Source: Bacteroidales bacterium
GTDB lineage: Bacteria; Bacteroidota; Bacteroidia; Bacteroidales; Muribaculaceae
Assembly: GCA_004557195.1 (NCBI GenBank)
Contig: SFER01000147.1
Span: 1-5,428, forward strand
DNA length: 5,428 bases
Direction of reading: 5' to 3'
Shown here: piece after piece, positions 1 to 5,271 of the stretch
How positions within the stretch are numbered: the stretch's first letter is position 1
Layout: each line of letters starts with the position of its first letter
Position numbers and translations under genes: made by a program
The notes under the pieces: model-generated
Databases searched by the model: none
What the model saw: the letters and a program-made list of their open reading frames with translations, nothing else
Told to the model about the DNA's origin: nothing

Positions 1-74
1 AAATTTAAAATAAATGCAAAAGAGATTGGAGAGTTCGGAGAAAACAGCGATTTGCCGCAATAAGTGTGCCGAAT

Positions 75-107
75 TCTGCCGGAAATGGAGATTTTTGTGT
101 ATTTTTG
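75..107 (+). promoter_or_regulatory. putative Bacteroidetes-type promoter of the argH operon
   Basis: A TATTTTTG element at 100-107 fits the Bacteroidetes -7 consensus TAnnTTTG. A weak -33 candidate (TCTG, 75-78) lies 21 bp upstream. A start near 114 would give argH a leader of roughly 50 nt. The -33 match is poor, so this rests mainly on the -7 element and its position. Confidence 0.5.
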
Positions 108-123
108 CATCTATAAAACAGTA

Positions 124-153
124 ACAGGCGCAGGCATAGGGTGTTTGCGCTGT
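124..153 (+). promoter_or_regulatory. hairpin in the argH leader
   Basis: ACAG plus GCGCA (124-132) can pair with TGCGC plus TGT (146-153) with one bulged G and a 13-nt loop. It lies inside the predicted leader and ends 14 nt before the argH ATG, so it could influence translation initiation. There is no poly-T run after it, so it is not a terminator. No known riboswitch class is recognised. Confidence 0.3.
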
Positions 154-167
154 AAAAATCAAGAGAA

Positions 168-1505
168 ATGGCTTCTAAACTTTGGGAAAAATCGGTTCAA
201 GTCGATAAAGATGTTGAACGCTACACAGTGGGGCTCGACCGCGAGATGGACATCTATCTTGCGCCCTACGATATACTCGGCTCAATGGCACACATCACGA
301 TGCTCGAGTCGATAGGGCTTCTTGCCAAGGATGAACTCGACACGCTGCTTGCGGCACTGCGCGACATCTATGCCGACGCAGTGGCGGGGCGGTTTGTGAT
401 TGAGGATGGAGTGGAAGATGTCCACTCGCAGGTGGAACTGATGCTCACACGCCGCCTTGGCGACATCGGCAAGAAAATCCACTCCGGAAGGTCGCGCAAC
501 GACCAGGTGCTTGTGGATTTGCGCCTCTTTATCCGGAGCAAAATCGAGGAGGTTGTGGAGTGTGTAACACGCCTCTTTGACACCCTCCAGCGACAGAGCG
601 AGCGCTACAAGGAGGTGCTCATGCCCGGCTACACCCACTTGCAAGTGGCGATGCCCTCGTCGTTTGGATTGTGGTTTGGCGCATACGCCGAGAGCCTTGC
701 CGACGATTTGATGGTGCTTCTTGCCGCCTATCGCGTGAACGACCGCAACCCGCTGGGCTCGGCGGCAGGCTACGGTTCGTCGTTCCCGCTCAATCGCACG
801 ATGACCACCGAGTTGCTCGGCTTCGCGTCGCTCGATTACAATGTGGTGTATGCCCAGATGGGACGCGGCAAAACCGAGCGCATCGTGGCAAACGCCATCG
901 CCGGCATTGCCGCCACAGTGTCGAAGCTCGCATTTGACGCCTGCATGTTCAGTTCGCAGAATTTCGGCTTCGTGAAGCTCGACGACCGGTTCACCACCGG
1001 CTCATCGATAATGCCGCACAAGAAAAACCCCGATGTGTTTGAACTCACCCGCGCCAAGTGCAACAAAATACAGTCGCTCCCGGCACAGATAACCCTCATC
1101 ACCAACAACTTGCCGAGCGGCTATTTCCGCGACCTGCAGATAATCAAGGAGGCGTTCCTGCCGATGTTCGACGAGATGAAGTCGATACTTGCGATGACCG
1201 AGGAGATGATAGCGCACATAAGTGTCAACGAGCATATCCTCGACGACGACCGCTACCGCTTCATGTTCTCGGTGGAGGAGGTCAACAGGCTCACCGCCGC
1301 CGGAATGCCATTCCGGGATGCCTACAAGAAGGTGGGGCTCGACATCGAGGCAGGCAACTTCACACCGTGCAAGGAGGTGAAGCACACCCACGAAGGGTCT
1401 ATTGGCAACCTGTGCACCGAGCGCATCGCCGCACTCTACCGCGACACCCTCGCGCAATTTGATTTTGAACACTATCACAAGGCTTTTGAAAATCTTCTAA
1501 AATAA
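168..1505 (+). CDS. argH: argininosuccinate lyase
   Basis: Catalyses the last step of arginine biosynthesis, cleaving argininosuccinate to arginine and fumarate in the cytoplasm. The 445-residue product belongs to the fumarase/aspartase superfamily, whose members act as homotetramers. Visible family motifs are HSGRSRNDQV (105-114), GYTHLQ (154-159, with the T-H pair of the active site) and the signature GSSIMPHKKNP (278-288), in which S280 is the expected catalytic serine. The length is slightly below the roughly 457 residues of E. coli ArgH, and nothing appears truncated. The N-terminus, with KLWEK followed by DREMDIYLAPYDILGSMAH, supports the chosen ATG and is typical of Bacteroidetes enzymes. 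No Shine-Dalgarno is visible, as is normal in this phylum. It is the first gene of a probable three-gene operon; no other arg gene is in view. I see no clear ArgR box. Confidence 0.97.
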   Translation: MASKLWEKSVQVDKDVERYTVGLDREMDIYLAPYDILGSMAHITMLESIGLLAKDELDTLLAALRDIYADAVAGRFVIEDGVEDVHSQVELMLTRRLGDIGKKIHSGRSRNDQVLVDLRLFIRSKIEEVVECVTRLFDTLQRQSERYKEVLMPGYTHLQVAMPSSFGLWFGAYAESLADDLMVLLAAYRVNDRNPLGSAAGYGSSFPLNRTMTTELLGFASLDYNVVYAQMGRGKTERIVANAIAGIAATVSKLAFDACMFSSQNFGFVKLDDRFTTGSSIMPHKKNPDVFELTRAKCNKIQSLPAQITLITNNLPSGYFRDLQIIKEAFLPMFDEMKSILAMTEEMIAHISVNEHILDDDRYRFMFSVEEVNRLTAAGMPFRDAYKKVGLDIEAGNFTPCKEVKHTHEGSIGNLCTERIAALYRDTLAQFDFEHYHKAFENLLK

Positions 1506-1515
1506 CACACCCGCT

Positions 1516-2529
1516 ATGGCAACAATCACATATCTCGAACCCTACAAAGCCGATGAGAAACGCTACGAGAACGGCATGGCTTATACCCGCTGCGGAAAAT
1601 CGGGGTTGCAACTGCCCCGCCTGTCGCTCGGCTTCTGGTGGAACTTCGGTGGAATTGACACCTATTACACATCGATGCAAAAAGTGCTGCGCGCATTCGA
1701 CAGCGGTGTGTTCTGCTTCGACCTCGCAAACAACTACGGTCCGCCGTTTGGCAGCGCCGAGGACACTTTCGGCAAAATCTATCATGACAACCTGCGCCCC
1801 TACCGCCACGAGATGATTGTAACCACCAAGGCTGGCTACAACATGTGGGCGGGTCCCAACGGCATCGGTTCGACACGCAAAATGCTCATGGCGAGCATCG
1901 ACGAGTCGTTGCAACGCCTCAAGATGGACTACGTGGATATTTTTTACTCTCACCGCTATGACAGCGAGACACCAATCGAGGAGACAATGCAGGCGCTTGT
2001 CGATATCGTGCACGCCGGCAAGGCTCTCTATGTGGGGCTGTCGAACTATCCTGCCGAGCATCTCCCCAAGGCTCTCTACTACCTGTCCACTCACGATGTG
2101 CCGTGTCTCATCTACCAGGGGAGATACAACATGATTGAACGCGGCGCCGAGGATGCCCATTTCACTATCCTCGACCGCTACGGCACCGGGTTCACCGCTT
2201 TTGTGCCGCTGGCGCAAGGCATTTTGTCGAATAAATACCTCAACGGCATCCCTGCCGACTCCCGCGCCGCCCTCGGACACCATCTGTCGCCCGACAAAAT
2301 CACTCCCGACCTCGTGGCTCGCTTGACTCAACTCAACACGCTCGCTGCGCAACGCGGTCAGAGCCTCGCTCAGATGGCTACTTCGTGGCTCCTCGCCAAG
2401 AAGGAGGTTACATCGGTGATTATCGGTCCGCGCACTATGGAACAACTCGAAGATTCGCTCGGCGCGGTGAAAAACTGCACTTTCACTGCCGACGAACTCG
2501 CCACAATCGACCAAATTCTCGCCGTATGA
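1516..2529 (+). CDS. aldo/keto reductase, YghZ / L-glyceraldehyde-3-phosphate reductase type
   Basis: A cytoplasmic NADPH-dependent aldo/keto reductase with a TIM-barrel fold, 337 residues. The catalytic tetrad can be read as D69, Y74 (in ANNYG), K105 (in TTKAG) and H146 (in YSHR). The C-terminal IIGPRTMEQLEDSLGAVKN (302-320) is the usual NADP-phosphate binding segment. The N-terminal RYENGMAYTRCGKSG, followed by LPRLSLGFWWNFGG, resembles E. coli YghZ, which reduces L-glyceraldehyde 3-phosphate and methylglyoxal-like aldehydes. YghZ carries a similar N-terminal extension, so the start at 1516 is preferred over M21. The gene begins 10 bp after the argH stop and its TGA overlaps the ATG of the next gene, which indicates co-transcription. 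The physiological substrate cannot be read from sequence; a general aldehyde or methylglyoxal detoxification role is inference. Confidence 0.93.
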   Translation: MATITYLEPYKADEKRYENGMAYTRCGKSGLQLPRLSLGFWWNFGGIDTYYTSMQKVLRAFDSGVFCFDLANNYGPPFGSAEDTFGKIYHDNLRPYRHEMIVTTKAGYNMWAGPNGIGSTRKMLMASIDESLQRLKMDYVDIFYSHRYDSETPIEETMQALVDIVHAGKALYVGLSNYPAEHLPKALYYLSTHDVPCLIYQGRYNMIERGAEDAHFTILDRYGTGFTAFVPLAQGILSNKYLNGIPADSRAALGHHLSPDKITPDLVARLTQLNTLAAQRGQSLAQMATSWLLAKKEVTSVIIGPRTMEQLEDSLGAVKNCTFTADELATIDQILAV

Positions 2530-3026
2530 AGAAGTGGGGCGTTTTGATACTGGCGGCTGCCACACTGCTTGGCGGCTGCAACAAGGTGGATAACAGGCGA
2601 ATCCCCTTTGCATCGGTGCGCATCGCCCTCGACAACGACGGGCTGTGGAGCACCTACGGTGTGAGCGGATTTGGCGACTACCGCCGATTCATCAAGAGCG
2701 AGCGAGTGCCCGCCAATTTCACCTACACTGCGCTCACCTACACCGGCTACGGCGGCGTGCTGCTTGTGTCGGGGAAGCAAGCCACCGGCGACGGCTACGG
2801 CTATCCGCTCGCCTACGACCTCGCTTGCCCTGTCGAGGCGCGGCAGAATGTGCGGCTCAAGGTGAATGCGATGTATGAAGCGGAGTGTCCCGAATGTGGC
2901 TCGCGCTACAACATCACCGAGGCGATGGGCGCGCCTGTTGCCGGCAAAGCGCTCGATTACGGCTACGGACTCACGCGCTACAACGTGAACAAGGCATCGA
3001 GCGGTGGCTACACCATCACAAATTAG
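2526..3026 (+). CDS. small lipoprotein with degenerate Rieske-like domain
   Basis: A 166-residue predicted lipoprotein. The N-terminus is a lipoprotein signal: MKKW, a hydrophobic stretch (5-15), then the lipobox LLGGC with the lipidated cysteine at C18, so the mature protein should be membrane-anchored. The start was chosen because it yields this signal and overlaps the upstream TGA (ATGA). The C-terminal half (about 95-165) reads AYDLACPVE, then ECPECGSRYNITE, then GAPVAGKALDYGYGLTRYNV, the pattern of Rieske-like lipoproteins seen in Bacteroidetes. The canonical Rieske ligands are CxH and CxxH. Here the positions are C101-P-V103 and C121-P-E-C124, so both ligand histidines are absent and a normal 2Fe-2S cluster is not expected. 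The sequence is rich in Gly and Tyr. The function is unknown. A zinc or structural role for the three cysteines is possible, and the Rieske relationship is judged by pattern only. Confidence 0.85.
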   Translation: MKKWGVLILAAATLLGGCNKVDNRRIPFASVRIALDNDGLWSTYGVSGFGDYRRFIKSERVPANFTYTALTYTGYGGVLLVSGKQATGDGYGYPLAYDLACPVEARQNVRLKVNAMYEAECPECGSRYNITEAMGAPVAGKALDYGYGLTRYNVNKASSGGYTITN

Positions 3027-3035
3027 CCACCCCCG

Positions 3036-3051
3036 GAGCCATTTGCGGCTC
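3036..3051 (+). terminator. short hairpin after the lipoprotein gene
   Basis: GAGCC (3036-3040) pairs with GGCTC (3047-3051) around a 6-nt loop, 9 nt after the stop codon. It is followed by an A-rich stretch rather than a T run, so it is not a canonical intrinsic terminator on either strand. It may still mark the end of the argH operon. Confidence 0.3.
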
Positions 3052-3060
3052 AAAACCGAT

Positions 3061-3087
3061 AAAAAAACGGCAAAAAGCGAAAAAAAA
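3061..3087. promoter_or_regulatory. phased A-tracts upstream of the tRNA promoter
   Basis: Three A-tracts (3061-3067, 3072-3076, 3080-3087) have centres about 10 bp apart, the spacing that gives intrinsic DNA curvature. They end 10 bp before the predicted -33 element of the tRNA-Leu promoter, where UP-element-like or curved DNA commonly stimulates stable-RNA promoters. The effect here is inferred. Confidence 0.4.
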
Positions 3088-3097
3088 CGGCGGGAAG

Positions 3098-3128
3098 TTG
3101 CAGAAATGAAAATGAAATAGTAACTTTG
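3098..3128 (+). promoter_or_regulatory. promoter of tRNA-Leu
   Basis: TTG (3098-3100), a 20-bp spacer, then TAACTTTG (3121-3128) closely matches the Bacteroidetes vegetative promoter. A start near 3135 would place the tRNA 5' end about 27 nt into the transcript, consistent with RNase P trimming. Confidence 0.75.
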
Positions 3129-3161
3129 CACCGCTCAAAGGCTATTCACGCCATAGAAGTT

Positions 3162-3245
3162 GCTCGGATGGTGGAATGGTAGACACGAAGGACTTAAAAT
3201 CCTTTGGCCATTGCGGCTGTGCGGGTTCAAGTCCCGCTCCGAGTA
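3162..3245 (+). tRNA. tRNA-Leu (anticodon UAA)
   Basis: An 84-nt class II tRNA. The acceptor GCTCGGA (3162-3168) pairs with TCCGAGT (3238-3244), leaving a G-U pair at the first position, and the discriminator is A3245. The D-stem is GTG/CAC (3171-3173/3184-3186). The anticodon stem AAGGA/TCCTT (3188-3192/3200-3204) encloses the loop CTTAAAA, with the anticodon TAA at 3195-3197. A long variable arm containing GGCC/GGCT pairing occupies about 3205-3220. The T arm GCGGG-TTCAAGT-CCCGC spans 3221-3237. No CCA end is encoded, as is common in Bacteroidetes. The long variable arm and the UAA anticodon identify leucine. Confidence 0.95.
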
Positions 3246-3248
3246 CAA

Positions 3249-3276
3249 AGCCAACCTCTCCGGGTTGGCTTTTTTT
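3249..3276 (+). terminator. intrinsic terminator of tRNA-Leu
   Basis: AGCCAACC (3249-3256) pairs perfectly with GGTTGGCT (3263-3270) around a 6-nt loop, followed by a run of T (3270-3276). It begins only 4 nt after the tRNA and makes it a single-gene transcription unit. Confidence 0.9.
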
Positions 3277-3283
3277 GCGCCCG

Positions 3284-3300
3284 CACCCCGGCGAGGGGTG
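3284..3300. other. GC-rich hairpin between tRNA-Leu and the four-helix gene
   Basis: CACCCC (3284-3289) and GGGGTG (3295-3300) form a perfect 6-bp stem with a GGCGA loop. No T run follows. The rest of 3277-3403 shows no ORF that I trust and no recognised element. Confidence 0.3.
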
Positions 3301-3403
3301 ATGGGCTGCCACCGCCTGCCTGCGGCGAGATGATTATGAGGAGATATTGTGGGGAGATGCAAAGATTCTTCCCAAAACGTTTTTTCTATTGGCAAAAATT
3401 TTG

Positions 3404-3411
3404 TTACTTTG
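3404..3411 (+). promoter_or_regulatory. probable -7 element for the four-helix-bundle gene
   Basis: TTACTTTG followed by C differs at one position from the Bacteroidetes -7 consensus TAnnTTTG. No convincing -33 element lies about 20 bp upstream, only a T run at 3380-3387. Transcription would start near 3418, just before the left repeat arm, placing that arm entirely in the 5' leader. Confidence 0.45.
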
Positions 3412-3427
3412 CATTTGTGGCATCATA

Positions 3428-3459
3428 TAGGCCCAATACGCCCAATAGGGCCAATAGGC
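3428..3459 (+). repeat. left arm: 9-bp tandem repeats, inverted with 4054-4085
   Basis: Three consecutive 9-bp units, CCCAATACG (3432-3440), CCCAATAGG (3441-3449) and GCCAATAGG (3450-3458). They may be preceded by a degenerate unit, TCATATAGG (3423-3431, 6 of 9). The arm is the reverse complement of 4054-4085 at 29 of 32 positions, including a perfect 18-nt block (3442-3459 with 4054-4071). The next bases (TTTT at 3461-3464, AAAA at 4050-4053) can extend pairing past a single bulged A. It ends 31 nt before the ATG of the enclosed gene. Confidence 0.9.
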
Positions 3460-3490
3460 ATTTTATTTTTCACGCAGACAATCCACACCA

Positions 3491-4039
3491 ATGGCAAAAA
3501 CATTCTTACAGCAAAAAGGTAATTATAGAGATTTAATTGCATTTCAAAAGGCGGAATGTATCTATGATATTACCTATTATTTTGCTAATAAATACCTCAA
3601 GCTGAATGACCGCACTGTTGACCAGATGATACAGGCGGCGCGCAGTGGGCGCCAAAATATTGCTGAGGGGTGTGAGGGTGGCACGGCGTCAGTCGAAAGC
3701 GAAATCAAACTTCTCACTGTTGCCAAGGCAAGTCTGCAAGAATTGCTACTGGATTATGAAGATTACCTTAGGGTCAGAAACCTGTGTCTATGGGATATGA
3801 AATCCGAAAAGGCGGTCCAAACACGACGTGTCTGTGCTCGCCATAACGATTCCGCATTTTATCGGGAAGCAATTGTAGAGAGAAGCGATGAAACAATCTG
3901 CAATATTGCAATCACTCTTATTCATCAAGCTGATATGCTGCTCCGGAAATATATAGAGAGGCTTCAAGCCGAATTCCTCCAAAATGGCGGTATAAAAGAG
4001 AAAATGCACAAAGCGAGAACTTATTACCGCAACTCATAA
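3491..4039 (+). CDS. four-helix-bundle protein, S23 / 23S rRNA intervening-sequence family, with suffix domain
   Basis: A 182-residue soluble, helix-rich protein with no signal peptide. Residues about 13-95 match the S23-like four-helix bundle: helix 1 (YRDLIAFQKAECIYDITYYF), the hallmark RSGRQNIAEG (51-60), then EIKLLTVAKASLQELLLDYEDYLRVR (71-96). Residues about 100-182, starting LWD and containing NIAITLIHQADMLLRKYIERL and GGIKEKMHKAR, correspond to the C-terminal 'suffix' extension found on Bacteroidetes members. The family is named after ORFs inside 23S rRNA intervening sequences; its molecular function is unknown, and Avd of diversity-generating retroelements has a related fold. The gene stands alone, bracketed by inverted 9-bp repeat arrays whose right arm begins 14 bp after its stop. 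Hand counts give low GC (16/60 at 3541-3600, 22/60 at 3901-3960) against 41/60 in argH at 721-780, suggesting transfer. No reverse transcriptase or template/variable repeats are in view. Confidence 0.9.
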   Translation: MAKTFLQQKGNYRDLIAFQKAECIYDITYYFANKYLKLNDRTVDQMIQAARSGRQNIAEGCEGGTASVESEIKLLTVAKASLQELLLDYEDYLRVRNLCLWDMKSEKAVQTRRVCARHNDSAFYREAIVERSDETICNIAITLIHQADMLLRKYIERLQAEFLQNGGIKEKMHKARTYYRNS

Positions 4040-4053
4040 ACGACCGTTCAAAA

Positions 4054-4085
4054 GCCTATTGGCCCTATTGGTCCTATTGGCCCTA
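4054..4085 (+). repeat. right arm: 9-bp tandem repeats, inverted with 3428-3459
   Basis: Units CCTATTGGC (4055-4063), CCTATTGGT (4064-4072) and CCTATTGGC (4073-4081), then a partial CCTA. Together they complement the left arm at 29 of 32 positions. The unit itself is close to palindromic (CCTATTGG against CCAATAGG, 6 of 8 identical), so the arms also resemble each other weakly in direct orientation. A run of nine A (4085-4093) follows, which reads as a T run on the minus strand. Confidence 0.9.
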
Positions 4086-4113
4086 AAAAAAAACATCCTT
4101 GCAGCCTTGCCAC

Positions 4114-4185
4114 CCATCCCACCCGCCCGCGGCACACAAAAAGGAAGCACAGGGGCGATTCGCATCGGGCGGGCATCTTGGATGG
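4114..4185 (-). ncRNA. candidate structured small RNA in the 300-bp gap before lgt
   Basis: The gap 4040-4339 has no credible ORF. It contains a long stem: CCATCC (4114-4119) with GGATGG (4180-4185), and CCCGCCCG (4122-4129) with CGGGCGGG (4166-4173), separated by a 2/6-nt internal loop and closing a loop of about 36 nt. On the minus strand it lies downstream of a well-matched promoter (4218-4248), and a T run (4093-4085) follows about 20 nt later. A leftward RNA from near 4211 is therefore plausible, but the T run is not directly adjacent to a hairpin. The stem could instead be a 3' structure of the four-helix transcript. No known RNA family is recognised. Confidence 0.35.
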
Positions 4186-4217
4186 TTACGTAAATTATGA
4201 CTAATTCTTTTGTGTTG

Positions 4218-4248
4218 CAAAGTTACTGCCCTTAATCGGTTGTGGCAA
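4218..4248 (-). promoter_or_regulatory. leftward Bacteroidetes-type promoter
   Basis: Read on the minus strand, TTG (4248-4246), a 20-bp spacer and TAACTTTG (4225-4218) have the same elements and spacing as the tRNA-Leu promoter in this window. No minus-strand gene follows. A transcript would cross the hairpin at 4114-4185 and, if not stopped, the right repeat arm and the antisense strand of the four-helix gene. Confidence 0.55.
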
Positions 4249-4304
4249 TCGCAATAATTAGGTATTTTGCGGGGAAAATGCTATGTTATGACGGGAAATA
4301 TTAC

Positions 4305-4312
4305 TACTTTTG
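4305..4312 (+). promoter_or_regulatory. -7 element of the lgt promoter
   Basis: TACTTTTG matches TAnnTTTG and is 27 bp before the lgt ATG, giving a short leader of roughly 20 nt. A good -33 element is not visible at the expected distance, so confidence is moderate. Confidence 0.45.
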
Positions 4313-4339
4313 CCGTGAAATTCAATTTACTTCGGAATT

Positions 4340-5218
4340 ATGACAGGATTTATCACATGGACAGCCAACCCGGTGCTGTTTCAACTTGGCTTCTTTGCTG
4401 TGCGCTGGTACAGTCTTATGTTTCTCATCGGTTTCACGATTGGCTACTATATCATCTACAAGATGTTCAAGCACGAAGGTGCGCGGCAGGAGTGGATAGA
4501 CAAGTTGCTTATCTATGTGGCAATAGCCACCATCGTGGGCTCTCGCCTTGGGCATGTGTTCTTCTACCAGTGGGACTATTATTCGCAACATCCGCTCGAC
4601 ATCATCAAGATATGGGAGGGCGGTCTCGCAAGCCATGGCGGAACGATTGGTATTATTATTGCGATACTTCTCTACTCAAAATATGTAACGAAGAAGAGCC
4701 CGATATGGACTTTCGACCGGCTGGTGGTGCCGGTAGCCCTTGTGGGCGCGCTCATTCGCATCGGCAACCTGTTTAACCACGAGATTTACGGCCACGACAC
4801 CACATTGCCGTGGGGCTTCCGCTTTATCGAAAACCTGCACGGCTGGATGGCGGGTGCCGACCCGATTTTCACAGCTCCATGCCACCCCACACAGATTTAT
4901 GAGGCGCTTGCCTATCTGGCGCTGTTTTCCTTGCTCATGGTTATGTATTGGAAATACAACTGCCAGGAGCGGAAAGGGCTGATTTTCGGTGTGTTTCTCA
5001 CATGGCTCTTCAGCGCTCGATTCTTCATTGAATTTATCAAGAATGTGCAAGTGGAATTTGAGGAGGGGATGGCGCTGAATATGGGGCAATGGCTCAGCGT
5101 GCCGTTTATCATTGCAGGTGTGGTGCTGATAATCTACGCGCTGTCGCACAAGCGCGAGCATATCGACTTCCCCGAGCGATTTGCCGACGACCCGCTGCCG
5201 CGCCGCAAGCGCAATTAA
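4340..5218 (+). CDS. lgt: prolipoprotein diacylglyceryl transferase
   Basis: Transfers diacylglycerol from phosphatidylglycerol to the lipobox cysteine of prolipoproteins in the cytoplasmic membrane, the first step of lipoprotein maturation. The 292-residue product has about seven hydrophobic segments (roughly 13-40, 53-77, 97-114, 122-145, 185-204, 212-233, 251-270). Family motifs are VRWYSLM (21-27, Y24 matching the conserved Tyr), WEGGLASHGG (92-101, H99 matching the essential His), RIGNLFNHEIYG (140-151, the Lgt signature with R140, N143 and E148), HPTQIYE (182-188), R227 and E231, and MGQ (248-250). The C-terminal tail (about 271-292) is charged and ends in basic residues. The gene is complete, starts at the first ATG after its promoter and is monocistronic, ending at a strong terminator. 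Confidence 0.96.
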   Translation: MTGFITWTANPVLFQLGFFAVRWYSLMFLIGFTIGYYIIYKMFKHEGARQEWIDKLLIYVAIATIVGSRLGHVFFYQWDYYSQHPLDIIKIWEGGLASHGGTIGIIIAILLYSKYVTKKSPIWTFDRLVVPVALVGALIRIGNLFNHEIYGHDTTLPWGFRFIENLHGWMAGADPIFTAPCHPTQIYEALAYLALFSLLMVMYWKYNCQERKGLIFGVFLTWLFSARFFIEFIKNVQVEFEEGMALNMGQWLSVPFIIAGVVLIIYALSHKREHIDFPERFADDPLPRRKRN

Positions 5219-5223
5219 ACAAT

Positions 5224-5261
5224 AAAAAAAGGCTGACACCATTAAGATGTCGGCCTTTTTT
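5224..5261. terminator. bidirectional intrinsic terminator between lgt and the minus-strand gene
   Basis: GGCTGACA (5231-5238) pairs with TGTCGGCC (5248-5255), with one G-U pair, around a 9-nt loop. It is flanked by seven A (5224-5230) and six T (5256-5261), so it can stop transcripts from both directions. It starts 5 bp after the lgt stop and serves the convergent gene to the right as well. Confidence 0.9.
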
Positions 5262-5271
5262 GTGCTTATGC

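Noticed and set aside
1..60. Divergent minus-strand promoter or ArgR box at the left edge
   Set aside because: The minus strand has a TTTTGC stretch but lacks the TA of the -7 element, and no ARG-box palindrome could be seen.
64..315. 83-residue open frame overlapping the start of argH
   Set aside because: It overlaps argH in another frame, begins upstream of the predicted transcription start, and has no recognisable features.
1399..2613. 404-residue open frame on the minus strand across the aldo/keto reductase
   Set aside because: It is a shadow of the GC-rich coding strand. The plus-strand frame has all the catalytic motifs, while this one has no recognisable domain and is unusually rich in His, Val and Arg.
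3135..3395. Minus-strand open frame covering tRNA-Leu and its terminator
   Set aside because: It runs across a clear tRNA gene and terminator, so it is not a credible coding region.
3491..4085. Diversity-generating retroelement accessory gene (Avd)
   Set aside because: The protein fold is related, but there is no reverse transcriptase, no template/variable repeat pair and no target protein in the window, and the suffix domain points to the S23-like group.
3428..4085. CRISPR array or insertion sequence
   Set aside because: The repeats are 9 bp with no spacers, and there is no transposase. Short identities outside the arms (CATC at 3421-3424 and 4094-4097) are too weak to be called target-site duplications.
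4186..4193. Palindrome TTACGTAA near the leftward promoter
   Set aside because: An 8-bp palindrome is expected by chance in a window of this size, and it has no partner site.
4676..5242. 188-residue minus-strand open frame across lgt
   Set aside because: It lies opposite the well-supported lgt, begins inside the bidirectional terminator, and shows no family motif.
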